64,000 nucleotides of DNA. Source: CAZNLH01 sp964573995 (lineage in GTDB: Bacteria; Gemmatimonadota; CAZMKB01; CAZNLH01). Positions 26,668 through 35,670 of this stretch are shown here, one piece after another. Position 1 is the stretch's first letter. The number at the start of each line of letters is the position of its first letter. The stretch is taken from positions 186,001 to 250,000 of the forward strand of contig CAZNLH010000001.1 in the NCBI GenBank assembly GCA_964573995.1, given 5' to 3'. The notes below the pieces were generated by a model. That model did no database searches and was not told the origin of the DNA. It saw only the letters and a program-made list of their open reading frames with translations. Both the position numbers and the translations under genes were made by a program.

Positions 26668-27276
26668 ATGTACCTCACCAGGCGACAGAGGGAGATTTTG
26701 GATTACCTGAAGCACCATGTCGACACCTTCGGCTACGCCCCCACCCTCGTGGAGATTGCCCGTCACTTCCACCTTGGGTCGATCGCTACGGTCCACAAGC
26801 ACCTCTCCAACCTGCAGCGCAAGGGATTGATCCGGCGGTCGTGGAACCGGAGTCGATCGGTGGAGATCGTGGATGAAGGGGGAGAATGCCGCGAGGTCCC
26901 CCTCTACGGCCGGGTCGCCGCCGGGCGTCCTATCGAGGCGGTTCCGGAGGGCGAATCGATCGCCATTCCCACCGACATGCTGGGCAGAGGACGGACCTAT
27001 GTCCTCCGCGTAAGTGGAGACTCCATGGTAGAGGAAGGAATACGGGACGGCGACTACGTGATCGTCGAGGACAGGAAAGAGGCCCTGAACGGAGAGACCG
27101 TCGTTGCCCTGCTCGGCAGGGAAGAGGCGACGCTTAAGAAGTACTACCGGCAGGGGAGGACAATCCGCCTGGAGCCGGCCAACCCGCGTATGGAGCCCAT
27201 CACCGCGGACGAGACCGAGGTCACGGTCCAGGGAGTCGTCATCGGGCTACTGCGGAAGTACCGGAGAACCGGATAG
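26668..27276 (+). CDS. lexA: LexA repressor / self-cleaving SOS regulator
   Basis: Represses SOS genes and self-cleaves when RecA filaments form; 202 aa, normal. The DNA-binding winged helix spans about residues 1-70, with TRRQREILDYL and APTLVEIARHF. The cleavage site Ala85-Gly86 lies in YGRVAAGRPIE. The catalytic Ser119 is in VSGDSMVEEGI and the Lys157 in EATLKKYY. I chose the ATG at 26668, with GGAGG 5 nt upstream, over the GTG at 26647. The next gene, dinB, begins 19 nt downstream, so this copy probably controls its own cassette. Whether it is the only LexA of the cell is unknown. Confidence 0.96.
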   Translation: MYLTRRQREILDYLKHHVDTFGYAPTLVEIARHFHLGSIATVHKHLSNLQRKGLIRRSWNRSRSVEIVDEGGECREVPLYGRVAAGRPIEAVPEGESIAIPTDMLGRGRTYVLRVSGDSMVEEGIRDGDYVIVEDRKEALNGETVVALLGREEATLKKYYRQGRTIRLEPANPRMEPITADETEVTVQGVVIGLLRKYRRTG

Positions 27277-27295
27277 AGATAGAGGCGCGGGGACC

Positions 27296-28501
27296 GTGGG
27301 CGCTAATATCCTCCATGTAGACCTTGACGCCTTCTTCGCGTCCGTGGAGCAGGCACGCAATCCAAGCCTCCTGGGCCGTCCCGTCATCGTCGGCGGGGAC
27401 CCGAACGGCCGGGGGGTCGTGGCCGCCGCTTCCTATGAGGCCCGCGAGTACGGGGTCCATTCCGCCATGCCGATGGCGAGGGCCAAGCGCCTCTGCCCCG
27501 GCGCCGTCTTTCTCCGGTGCGATCACCGCACATACATTGCCGCCTCCCGTGCAGTGTGCCGCATCCTGCGAAATTACTCGCCCGTTGTGGAGGTGGTCTC
27601 TATAGACGAGGCCTACCTCGAACTCGGCGGCCTCAGGCGGCTCTTCGGCCCCCCGATCGACGTCGCGGACCGAATCAGGAGGGAGATCAAGGAGCACCTC
27701 AACCTGAGCGCATCCATGGGCCTCTCCGCCAACAGGCTCGTCTCCAAGGTGGCATCCGCTTGCGCAAAACCGAGCGGACTGGTCCTGGTGAACGCCGGTT
27801 ACGAAGAACGATTCCTTGCCCCTCTACCCATCAACCGGCTGCCAGGAGTCGGCAAGAAGATGGGAGAGTCCCTCAACGACCTCGGCATCTCCACTATCGG
27901 CGCCCTGGCCGCCCTCGACCCCGGCCTCATCGAACGGACCTTCGGCAGGTTCGGGCTCCGCCTCTACCGGCACGCCCACGGCACGGGTAGTGTTACCTTT
28001 CGAGAGAGACGGCTTCCCCTGTCGGTAAACAGGGAGGTCACGTTCGACACGGACACGTCCGACAGGGGCCAGGTTGCGGGGACCCTCGCCTACCTCACGG
28101 AACGCGCGTGCCGGACCATGAGGAGGCAGAAGATGTCCGCCCGCAGGGTGACGGTCAAACTTCGTTACAGCGACTTCCAGACCGTCACACGCTCGGCCCG
28201 CCTCGAGCACACGACGGCAACGGATGGAGAGATCATACCGTCCGTTATGGAGGTCCTCGGCCGGGCATGGACGCGGCGGGCAAGGATCCGGACGGTCGGA
28301 GTCAGCCTGTCCCGTCTCTCCCCCATCCCTGCTCAACAGGACCTCTTTCCTCAACCCGCCGAGCGGCGCCATGAAGACCTCTGCTGCGCGATCGATGCCA
28401 TCCGCGAAAGGTTCGGGTTCGGCGCCATCATGCGCGGGCAGGCCCTCTCATGCATTACAGTCCGTGAGACCAGGAGGTCCCCCCACCGGAGCGGCCACTG
28501 A
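27296..28501 (+). CDS. dinB: Y-family DNA polymerase IV (DinB)
   Basis: Translesion polymerase; 401 aa from the GTG at 27296. The catalytic acids are intact: D9 in HVDLDAFFASVE, and D104 and E105 in VSIDEAYLEL. The Y-family palm, the helix-hairpin-helix LPGVGKKMGESLNDLGI and a little-finger domain follow. A likely beta-clamp-binding motif Q-Q-D-L-F sits at 347-351, followed by another 50 residues with an AIDAIRERFG element. The retained catalytic residues separate it from ImuB, the inactive partner usual in lexA-imuA-imuB-dnaE2 cassettes. No imuA is present. It lies 19 nt after lexA and 34 nt before dnaE2. Base composition is clearly GC-richer than flanking genes. Confidence 0.93.
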   Translation: MGANILHVDLDAFFASVEQARNPSLLGRPVIVGGDPNGRGVVAAASYEAREYGVHSAMPMARAKRLCPGAVFLRCDHRTYIAASRAVCRILRNYSPVVEVVSIDEAYLELGGLRRLFGPPIDVADRIRREIKEHLNLSASMGLSANRLVSKVASACAKPSGLVLVNAGYEERFLAPLPINRLPGVGKKMGESLNDLGISTIGALAALDPGLIERTFGRFGLRLYRHAHGTGSVTFRERRLPLSVNREVTFDTDTSDRGQVAGTLAYLTERACRTMRRQKMSARRVTVKLRYSDFQTVTRSARLEHTTATDGEIIPSVMEVLGRAWTRRARIRTVGVSLSRLSPIPAQQDLFPQPAERRHEDLCCAIDAIRERFGFGAIMRGQALSCITVRETRRSPHRSGH

Positions 28502-28535
28502 TGCGTGGCCCCCATCCACTGGAGCGAGAGAGACG

Positions 28536-31500
28536 ATGAACACGCCATTCGTCCACCTCCACTGCCACAGTCACTATTCCTTCCTCTCCGGTGTCCCCTC
28601 GGTAGACGACCTCCTGGAAGAGACCAAGCGGATCGGCATGTCCGCCGTCGCCCTGACCGATACCAACGGGCTCTATGGGGCTGTTCCATTCTACCGGAGG
28701 GCAACAAGCCTCGGTATCCGGCCGATCCTGGGCGTGGAATTGGACGAGCCTCACGGAAGCGAGAGGGCCGTGCTGATCGCCAGGAACAACACCGGCTTCT
28801 CCGAACTATGTCGACTCGTCACCATGAGACACCTCGATGACGGTTTTCGCCTGGAAGAGACCCTGCCGGACGTGGGCCCCGATGTCCTCGTCATTACTCC
28901 ATCCACCGGCCTCCTCCGCATGCTGGCGAAGTCCCGCCCGCCCCGCACGACGTACGCGGAGATCTGCAACATGACGGACCCAGCCGACTCGGGGCGTATC
29001 GCCCGGCTTCGCGCCCTCTGCGCGGAGGCGGGCATTCCTGCGGTGGCAACGAACGACGTCCACTTCCTCCGGCCCGATGATCACGGCATTCACCGGATCC
29101 TCTCCGCCATCAGAGAAAAGATAACCTTGACCGACCTTGGCGAGGATGGGTGCGTGCCGAGAGAGGCGTGGCTGAAGCCTCCACGTGATATGAAGAGACT
29201 CTTCCGGGAGTGGCCGTCCGCCATCGGCAATACCGCACGGATCGCCGAGACGTGTCGCGTGGAACTCCCCCTCGATACGCTCAAGTTCCCCAATTTCCCC
29301 TTACCTCCCGAAGAGACCCCCTCCTCCTTCTTGTGGAGGCGCTGCTTCCGGGGGGCAGTGCGTCGCTACCGGCCGCCGGGACGGGAGGTGATCGATCGCC
29401 TGCGCTCCGAATTGAAGGTCATCGACACCCTCGGCTTCGCCCCGTACTTTCTGGTGGTCTGGGACATCGTCAGATTCGCAAGGCGCCACCGGATCCCGAT
29501 GATCGGCAGGGGATCGGCGGCCAACAGCCTCGTCGCCTACGTCTTGAACATCACCGACATCGACCCCATCCGCCACGATCTGTTCTTTGAGCGCTTCCTC
29601 AACCCGGAGCGTGGATCCCCGCCGGACATCGACATCGACTTCTGCTGGAAACGTCGGGACCGCGTGCTCGACTATGTCTACAGCACGTATGGAGAGGACC
29701 GTGTTGCCATGATCTCGACCCACGTTACCATGGGAGCGCGATCCGCCATCCGGGAAGTGGGGCGCGCGATGGGCCTTCCTCCATCGGAGATCTCCGCCTT
29801 CACCTCCGGTGTCCCGCACAGTCGCAGGATCGACAAAGAGTGGATGCGCAAGAACTGCCCCGGGTTCCGGGCCCTCCCCCTGAACCGCGAGCCGTACCGG
29901 ACCGTCCTGGAGGTCGCAAGCCGTCTCACGGGCCGGCCGCGCCACATCTCGGTCCACCCAGGCGGTATAGTCATAAGCCCCATCCCGCTGAACGACCTGG
30001 TCCCACTCGAGCGGGCAAGGAAAGGGCTCGTCGTGACCCAGTACGACATGTTCGCCATCGAGGACCTCGGCCTGGTGAAGATCGATCTCCTGAGCCAGCG
30101 TTCCCTCTCGGTTCTGGCCGACACCCTCGAGATGGTGAAGCGCAACGGGGTGCCGGTCCCCAACCTGGACGACGGAGAGAAGGTCCGGGGCGACCCCGAA
30201 ACCCGTCGGTTGATCAGGGAGGGAAGGACCATGGGATGTTTTTACATTGAGTCGCCAGCCATGCGATCCCTCCTCAAGAAATTGAGGGTAGACGACTTCG
30301 AGATGCTGACCGCCGCGAGTTCCGTGATCCGGCCCGGCGTGGCGAAGAGCGGAATGATGCAACAGTTCATCGCGTGCCACAACGGCCTTCGTGAACCAAC
30401 CTACCTCCACCCCGTGATGAGGGACATCCTCGGCAGGACCTACGGCGTGATGATATACCAGGAAGACGTGATCAAGGTAGCCCACAGGATCGCCGGAATG
30501 TCGCTCGGGGAGGCGGACCTGTTGAGGAGGGCCATGAGTGGAAAGATGCGGTCGCACGAGGCAATGAAAGGGCTCCGGGACAGTTTCGTCGCCGGTGCAT
30601 GGAGACAAGGGGTGGCACGGGATATGGCCGAGGAGATCTGGCGCCAGATCAAGAGTTTCGCGGGCTACGCCTTTTGCAAGGCGCACAGTGCCTCCTACGC
30701 CCTCCTCTCGTTCAAAGTCGCGTACCTGAAGGCCCACCATCCCGCCGAGTTTATGGCCGCCGTCATCACCAACCGGGGCGGCTTCTACCACCCCACGGCA
30801 TACATCGAGGAGGCCCGTAGAATGGGGATCCGCATACTCCCTCCCGATGTCAACCTGGGAGAGACGGCCTTCACAGGCGGGGGAAAGGAGATCAGGACCG
30901 GCCTGATGCAGGTACGGAAGGTCACCAGAAGGACGCTGCTGGCCATCGAGGCGTCGCGGAGGAAGGCGGGCCCCTTCACCTCCCTTCGCGACTTTCGGGA
31001 TAGGACCGGCGCAGGCATCGCCGAGGTGGAACAACTGATCCGGGCCGGAGCGTTCTCCTCTCTGGGCGCGACGCGCCCGGAACTCTTCTGGCGCCTGCAC
31101 CTCATGAAGGGGAGCGGATACGCCGCCGTCCCCCTGTTTTCGGCCGCTCGATTGAACGGGACGGCGCCTCCCATACCCAGACCGCCTGACTATCCCGTCG
31201 AACGGCGCCTCGCCATGGAGGTGCAGACCATAGGATACAATACCACCCGGCATCCCCTGTATCCCCTTCGGCACCTCTATTCAATCATGGGACTGACGGA
31301 GGCAGGCGCGCTGCACACGAAGGCTGGAAGGCGGGTAAGGCTCCTCGGCTGGCTGATCGCATCGAAGAATATCGACACACGGGAGGGGGCGTTCATGGCG
31401 TTCCTGTCGCTGGAAGACCTGAGCGGGACGTTCGAGGTCGTCCTCTTCCCTGCGGTATACCAGCGGTGCGGCGCCCTACTACGTGACCGGGGGCCCTACC

Positions 31501-31613
31501 TCGTTGCGGGAAGGGTCGCGGAAGAGAACGGCTGCCATACCGTTATCGCGGAGTGGATACGGAGGATCAGGGCAGAAGAATCCCCTCCTATTGCTCCTCT
31601 CCCTTGTCAGTAG
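28536..31613 (+). CDS. dnaE2: Error-prone DNA polymerase III alpha subunit (DnaE2/ImuC type)
   Basis: C-family polymerase; 1025 aa, shorter than replicative DnaE (about 1160) and in the DnaE2 range. The N-terminal PHP domain begins HLHCHSHYSF with metal-type His at 7, 9 and 11. The catalytic Asp residues are in P-D-I-D-I-D-F (D364 and D366), and the third in LVKIDLLS (D517). The fingers region holds MIYQEDV and SFAGYAFCKAHSASYA. The C-terminus has an OB domain (LGWLIASKN...FMAFLSLEDLSG). The ATG at 28536 follows a purine-rich GGAGCGAGAG. Third gene of lexA-dinB-dnaE2. Its end overlaps the convergent Minf_1886 gene by 26 nt. Works with DinB in damage-induced mutagenesis, by family knowledge. 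Confidence 0.93.
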   Translation: MNTPFVHLHCHSHYSFLSGVPSVDDLLEETKRIGMSAVALTDTNGLYGAVPFYRRATSLGIRPILGVELDEPHGSERAVLIARNNTGFSELCRLVTMRHLDDGFRLEETLPDVGPDVLVITPSTGLLRMLAKSRPPRTTYAEICNMTDPADSGRIARLRALCAEAGIPAVATNDVHFLRPDDHGIHRILSAIREKITLTDLGEDGCVPREAWLKPPRDMKRLFREWPSAIGNTARIAETCRVELPLDTLKFPNFPLPPEETPSSFLWRRCFRGAVRRYRPPGREVIDRLRSELKVIDTLGFAPYFLVVWDIVRFARRHRIPMIGRGSAANSLVAYVLNITDIDPIRHDLFFERFLNPERGSPPDIDIDFCWKRRDRVLDYVYSTYGEDRVAMISTHVTMGARSAIREVGRAMGLPPSEISAFTSGVPHSRRIDKEWMRKNCPGFRALPLNREPYRTVLEVASRLTGRPRHISVHPGGIVISPIPLNDLVPLERARKGLVVTQYDMFAIEDLGLVKIDLLSQRSLSVLADTLEMVKRNGVPVPNLDDGEKVRGDPETRRLIREGRTMGCFYIESPAMRSLLKKLRVDDFEMLTAASSVIRPGVAKSGMMQQFIACHNGLREPTYLHPVMRDILGRTYGVMIYQEDVIKVAHRIAGMSLGEADLLRRAMSGKMRSHEAMKGLRDSFVAGAWRQGVARDMAEEIWRQIKSFAGYAFCKAHSASYALLSFKVAYLKAHHPAEFMAAVITNRGGFYHPTAYIEEARRMGIRILPPDVNLGETAFTGGGKEIRTGLMQVRKVTRRTLLAIEASRRKAGPFTSLRDFRDRTGAGIAEVEQLIRAGAFSSLGATRPELFWRLHLMKGSGYAAVPLFSAARLNGTAPPIPRPPDYPVERRLAMEVQTIGYNTTRHPLYPLRHLYSIMGLTEAGALHTKAGRRVRLLGWLIASKNIDTREGAFMAFLSLEDLSGTFEVVLFPAVYQRCGALLRDRGPYLVAGRVAEENGCHTVIAEWIRRIRAEESPPIAPLPCQ

Positions 31614-31989
31614 GGCTCTCCTCCCCCAGCAACCCGCCCCCAAAGGCCTCGTTGAAACTGTAGACCCCTTTGAAGTCCTCTCTGGAGTCCTCTTCTGTCT
31701 TTGTCAGGATCCCATGGTCCAGGAGGTTGAATACCAACTCCCCGAAATCCTCCGTGGATGTGATCCCCCAGTTATTGAGGACTATCCTGGCCATCGGGCC
31801 GTATTCTTCCAGGGCCAGCGCCCTGCAGCCCTCGCTCAATTCCCTGCCGTTGATGTGTCTCGGCTCCGGAAGAGAGTCGATTACCCTGTTGAGCGCAGAG
31901 AGGATGAAGAGGTATGCCTTTTCGGGATACCTCCGGTCTTTATCCGCTATCTCTTCAATGATCCTGAACAGCGGCCGCGTATGGCTCAT
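31588..31989 (-). CDS. Minf_1886 / TIGR04138-family protein of unknown function
   Basis: 133 aa, soluble. I recognise the pattern from an uncharacterised family common in Planctomycetes, Verrucomicrobia and relatives: P-E-K-A-Y-L-F-I-L-S-A-L, RHINGRELSEGCRALALEEYGPMA, NNWGITSTEDFGELVFNLL and KTEEDSREDFKGVYSFNEAF. The biochemical role is unknown. Its ATG overlaps the lon stop by 4 nt, so it is coupled to lon and may be co-expressed as part of protein quality control; that is inference. It converges with dnaE2. Confidence 0.85.
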   Translation of the reverse strand: MSHTRPLFRIIEEIADKDRRYPEKAYLFILSALNRVIDSLPEPRHINGRELSEGCRALALEEYGPMARIVLNNWGITSTEDFGELVFNLLDHGILTKTEEDSREDFKGVYSFNEAFGGGLLGEESPTDKGEEQ

Positions 31990-34373
31990 TTCCTCCCCTT
32001 CCCGGCCGAGTTCCCCCTTTTATTGCCACCCTTGCCGGTGCTGGGGATTATAAGGGCGCGGTTCAGTACCTCTGACACATGCCTTACCATTATCAACTTC
32101 ATCTCTTTTCTTATTTCCCCGGGGATCTCCGTCAGATCGTTACGGTTCTCCTCCGGTAGGAGGACCTCCCTGATCCCGGCCTCTCTCGCCGCAAGGACCT
32201 TTTCACGGATTCCTCCAACCGGCAGTATCTTGCCCCTCAACGTGACTTCACCCGTCATCGCGATATCGTGCCTTACCGGTCGGCCGCTCAACAGAGAAGC
32301 CAGCGCCGTTAGGATAGCAACACCGGCCGAGGGACCGTCCTTCGGAGTAGCCCCCGCGGGTATGTGAAGGTGCAGATCGTGTTGAATGAAGGCCTCCTCC
32401 GGGATTGCCCATTGCACAGGGTTGGACCGTAGGTAACTCAATGCCGCCCGTGCGGACTCCTTCATTACGTCACCAAGGTGTCCCGTGAGTTGAAGGGACT
32501 TTCCCGTCCCCCTCATACGTGTTGCCTCGATGAACATGATCTTTCCACCCACCGCTGTCCAGGCCAGGCCGGTCGATACCCCAATCTCATCCTTCCTCCC
32601 GGCCAATTCGGAGGTATACCTCTCAGGCCCGAGGAAGTCCACCAAGTTACCCATGGCGACCCGTTTCTTTTTCTTGTCACCACTCACTACGGACACGGCG
32701 ACCTTCCTCATGATCTTACCCAATTCTCTCTCGAGATTTCTCACACCTGCTTCCCGTGTATACTGCCTGATGATCTTCTTTATGACCGCATCGGTAACCT
32801 GGACATCCGCCTTCCTCAGCCCGGATTCCCTCAATCTCCTCGGCAGGAGATACTCACGTGCGATATTGAACTTCTCTTCGAGCGTATAGCCCGGGATCTC
32901 TATGATTTCCATGCGATCCTGCAGGGCCGGCGGAACCTGGTGAATCAGGTTGGCCGTTGTGATGAAAATTACCTTGGAAAGGTCGAATGAGACCTCGAGA
33001 TAATGATCGGAAAACAGGGAATTCTGTTCCGGATCGAGGGCCTCCAGGAGTGCGGAGGAGGGATCCCCCCTGAAATCGATGCCGAGTTTGTCTATTTCGT
33101 CGAGCATGAAGACCGGGTCCCTGGCCCTCACCTTCGCAATGTTCTGAATGATCCTTCCCGGTAGTGAACCCACGTATGTACGCCGGTGACCCCGGATCTC
33201 CGCTTCATCCCTTATACCTCCAAGAGAAATGCGGCAGAATCTGCGCCCCAGCGCCTTGGCTATCGACCGGCCCAGCGATGTCTTCCCCACTCCGGGGGGG
33301 CCAACGAAGCAGAGGATGGGACCCTTGACATCAGGCTTTAGTCTCCTTATGGCGAGGTATTCTATTATTCGTTCTTTGACATCCTTCAGGTCATAGTGGT
33401 CTCCGTTCAGGATGTCCCGCGCCCTTTGGATGTCGATCTCCTGGCCGGTTTCTGCGCTCCATGGCAGCGATACCAGCCAGTCAAGGTAGGTCCTGGAGAC
33501 ATGATATTCTGATGATGAGACCGACATCCTCCCCAATCGATTCAACTCCCGTTCGGCGACTTCCTTAGCCTCTGCCGGCATCCCCGAGACCTCAATAGAT
33601 GTCTTCAATTCTCTCAACTCCCTTGCACGATCATCCCCTTCACCCAGTTCCTCGCGGATCACCTTCAATTGCTCCCTAAGGTAATATTCTCTCTGGTCCT
33701 TGGAGAGTTCTCCCTTTGCCTTTTTTCTTATCTGGTCTCCGAGTTCGAGGACCTTGAGTTCCCGCATCAGGATGTCTATGAGGAGGCTGAGGCGATGTCC
33801 CACTTCAAGCGCCTCGAGGACTTGCTGCTTCTCGCCGATGCTGATCTCCAGGTTGGCTGCGATAAAATCGGCAAGTTTTCCTGCATCAGATATCTTTGTA
33901 ATCAATTCCTGGAGATCCTCGGTCATGTTGGGCGAGAGTTGGATTATCTTCTGAAAGAAGCGAACTGCGCTCCTCTTCAACGCCTCGATTTCGACCTGGC
34001 CTCCTTCACTGGAGCTTATCGGCCGCACCGTCGCCAATCCGGAGTGATTATTGACACGACTTACCTTGACCCTGGCCATACCCTGGATCATCAACCTGAC
34101 AGAGCCGCTGGTCATCTTGAGCATCCTAATAATGGATCCAACCGTCCCGACCTTGTAAAATCCCTTTCCCCCCTCCTTTAACGTCAAGAGGGCCAAGAGC
34201 TTGTGACTTGATAACGACTTGTTGATTCTCCTGACCAAGGTTTCGCTGGTGACGGCAAGAGGGATCACAATGTAAGGAAAGACAACCAAGTCGCTCATCG
34301 GCAGGACAGGTAACGTCGATGGGATTTCGACTTCTTCAATAATCTGCCGCTCTTCCTGTATATTCTCGAGCAT
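31986..34373 (-). CDS. lon: ATP-dependent protease Lon (LonA type)
   Basis: Cytoplasmic AAA+ protease for damaged and regulatory proteins; 795 aa. It has the N-terminal LON substrate domain (LPVLPMSDLVVFPYIVIPLAV), a coiled-coil middle, Walker A GPPGVGKTSLG, sensor and arginine-finger regions, and the C-terminal serine-lysine dyad S682 (PKDGPSAG) and K725 (GIREKVLAAR). The dyad spacing is the same 43 residues as in E. coli Lon. The C-terminal tail is Gly/Lys-rich. It is preceded by an hsp20 gene 23 nt upstream, with which it probably shares the promoter at 34923. Confidence 0.98.
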   Translation of the reverse strand: MLENIQEERQIIEEVEIPSTLPVLPMSDLVVFPYIVIPLAVTSETLVRRINKSLSSHKLLALLTLKEGGKGFYKVGTVGSIIRMLKMTSGSVRLMIQGMARVKVSRVNNHSGLATVRPISSSEGGQVEIEALKRSAVRFFQKIIQLSPNMTEDLQELITKISDAGKLADFIAANLEISIGEKQQVLEALEVGHRLSLLIDILMRELKVLELGDQIRKKAKGELSKDQREYYLREQLKVIREELGEGDDRARELRELKTSIEVSGMPAEAKEVAERELNRLGRMSVSSSEYHVSRTYLDWLVSLPWSAETGQEIDIQRARDILNGDHYDLKDVKERIIEYLAIRRLKPDVKGPILCFVGPPGVGKTSLGRSIAKALGRRFCRISLGGIRDEAEIRGHRRTYVGSLPGRIIQNIAKVRARDPVFMLDEIDKLGIDFRGDPSSALLEALDPEQNSLFSDHYLEVSFDLSKVIFITTANLIHQVPPALQDRMEIIEIPGYTLEEKFNIAREYLLPRRLRESGLRKADVQVTDAVIKKIIRQYTREAGVRNLERELGKIMRKVAVSVVSGDKKKKRVAMGNLVDFLGPERYTSELAGRKDEIGVSTGLAWTAVGGKIMFIEATRMRGTGKSLQLTGHLGDVMKESARAALSYLRSNPVQWAIPEEAFIQHDLHLHIPAGATPKDGPSAGVAILTALASLLSGRPVRHDIAMTGEVTLRGKILPVGGIREKVLAAREAGIREVLLPEENRNDLTEIPGEIRKEMKLIMVRHVSEVLNRALIIPSTGKGGNKRGNSAGKGRK

Positions 34374-34396
34374 ATATCCTACCTCACCCCCGAGGG

Positions 34397-34849
34397 TTAT
34401 ACACCTTCAAGGGGGACCTGGAAAGTACCTTGCTGCCGCCTGGAGGTCTTCTTCATCTCCACCCTCAGGAGTCCCCGTTCATAAGTGGCACTGATCGATC
34501 CTGGATCTACTGGGGATCTAAGCCGGATGCGCCTTTCAAAGGGCCCGGCACATATCTCCATTCTTTGGTAATCCACCTGGTCCCGTGGTGTCACATCTGA
34601 TCGCTTGCCGTGAATCCTGAGGAGACCGCTCTGAAATTCAATGTTTATATCACTTGGATCAACTCCTCCCAATTCCACCACGAGATGATAACTTTGGGGG
34701 TCTTCATAGAGGTCGACATTGGGCCGCCACATCTGTTGGGAGATAAAGGCGATGGGGACCTTTCCGCTCAGGACTTCATTGAAATATATGTCCAATTCAT
34801 CGCTGAGTTCATCCACTTCGTATAGAGAGATATCCTTCTCTTTTTTCAT
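34397..34849 (-). CDS. Small heat-shock protein (Hsp20/alpha-crystallin)
   Basis: ATP-independent chaperone holding unfolded proteins; 150 aa. The alpha-crystallin domain runs from about residue 45 (PNVDLYEDPQSYHLVVELGGVDPSDI) to the C-terminal strand AT-YERGLLRVEMKK (about 128-138). It includes the N-I-E-F-Q-x-G-x-L-x-I-H-G-K pattern. The C-terminal I/V-x-I/V anchor is atypical here (FQVPLEGV). The N-terminus is short and acidic, with a Ser/Leu-Asp segment. First gene of a probable hsp20-lon stress operon. Confidence 0.93.
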   Translation of the reverse strand: MKKEKDISLYEVDELSDELDIYFNEVLSGKVPIAFISQQMWRPNVDLYEDPQSYHLVVELGGVDPSDINIEFQSGLLRIHGKRSDVTPRDQVDYQRMEICAGPFERRIRLRSPVDPGSISATYERGLLRVEMKKTSRRQQGTFQVPLEGV

Positions 34850-34922
34850 CTAAGGGCTCCGGCTCAGAACGTTAAAAGGGGCTTGAATTCCAGACGAGCA
34901 AGATGACACAAATTTCCATAAT

Positions 34923-34951
34923 ATCTTAATGAAACCGCCGCGAAAAGTCAA
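34923..34951 (-). promoter_or_regulatory. Promoter of hsp20-lon
   Basis: On the minus strand, TTGACT (34946-34951), a 17-nt spacer and TAAGAT (34923-34928). The -35 box lies inside the last codons of the upstream yigZ gene. It reads as sigma-70 type; I do not see a clear heat-shock sigma-32 -10 (CCCCAT) or a CIRCE repeat. Confidence 0.65.
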
Positions 34952-35577
34952 GTTGATGCATACGACTCTCCTTCGAGCAACCGGACTTCACCCAGATCCT
35001 TCAATACCCCTCGAAGATACTCAACCACCTCAGGAATCTGTTTGCTCTTGAATGAGGCGCGGAGTATCACCCGCTCCCCATACTCTTGATCCTCTATCTT
35101 CCCCCCGAATCTGCCAATAGCCTGGCTTACTCTCCCGAGCATCTCTAGAGAGACACTGGCTTCGACCACGCGTATCGGCGTGAGTTCAGTGCGCACCGCG
35201 GTATCAAGCACGCGTTCCGCCACCTCTGTAAAACTGTGACGCAGTTGCTTAGTTCCCAGTTTCCTCCCACCAAAATAACGAGTCACCACGAGAATTACGT
35301 TGGCCATTGCAGCCCTCCTCAACACATCGAGTACCGGTCGGCCGGCCGTGCCGGAGGGCTCCCCGTCATCGGCTGAGTGTTCAATGATCTCACCGTCCCT
35401 CATGATACGGTAGGCATACGGCTGATGCCTGGCGTCAGGATATCTCCTTCCTGCGCATGCAACCGCTTTTTCAACATCGGACTGTCTACAAACAGGTGAG
35501 AGTTCAGCGATAAACAGCGAGCGCAGGACCCGCAACCGGGCCAGGTTAGTCTTTCTTACGTTGAACAATCCAGGCAT
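34948..35577 (-). CDS. IMPACT/YigZ-family protein
   Basis: About 209 aa from the ATG at 35577, the start that places the conserved core at its usual distance; a TTG at 35622 is the longest option and neither has a good ribosome site. The N-terminal UPF0029 domain shows DARHQPYAYRI, SADDGEPSGTAGRPVLDVL and VILVVTRYFGGRKLGTKQL. The C-terminal domain carries the DUF1949 fold. In E. coli and eukaryotes IMPACT/YigZ proteins are tied to translation regulation, but the bacterial function is unsettled. It lies 93 nt after rpiB in the same direction. Confidence 0.9.
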   Translation of the reverse strand: MPGLFNVRKTNLARLRVLRSLFIAELSPVCRQSDVEKAVACAGRRYPDARHQPYAYRIMRDGEIIEHSADDGEPSGTAGRPVLDVLRRAAMANVILVVTRYFGGRKLGTKQLRHSFTEVAERVLDTAVRTELTPIRVVEASVSLEMLGRVSQAIGRFGGKIEDQEYGERVILRASFKSKQIPEVVEYLRGVLKDLGEVRLLEGESYAST

Positions 35578-35670
35578 GATGCGCGTTACAGATTCTCGCC
35601 GTTCGGGTAAGAAAAAGGGCAAAACAAGTGACGATCCCTTAACAATATCTCCTATTAGAGCGCTCCATCG

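Noticed and set aside
29301..31274. 657-codon open frame antisense to dnaE2
   Set aside because: High GC and codon bias of dnaE2 create a long shadow frame; it has no ribosome site and no recognisable motif.
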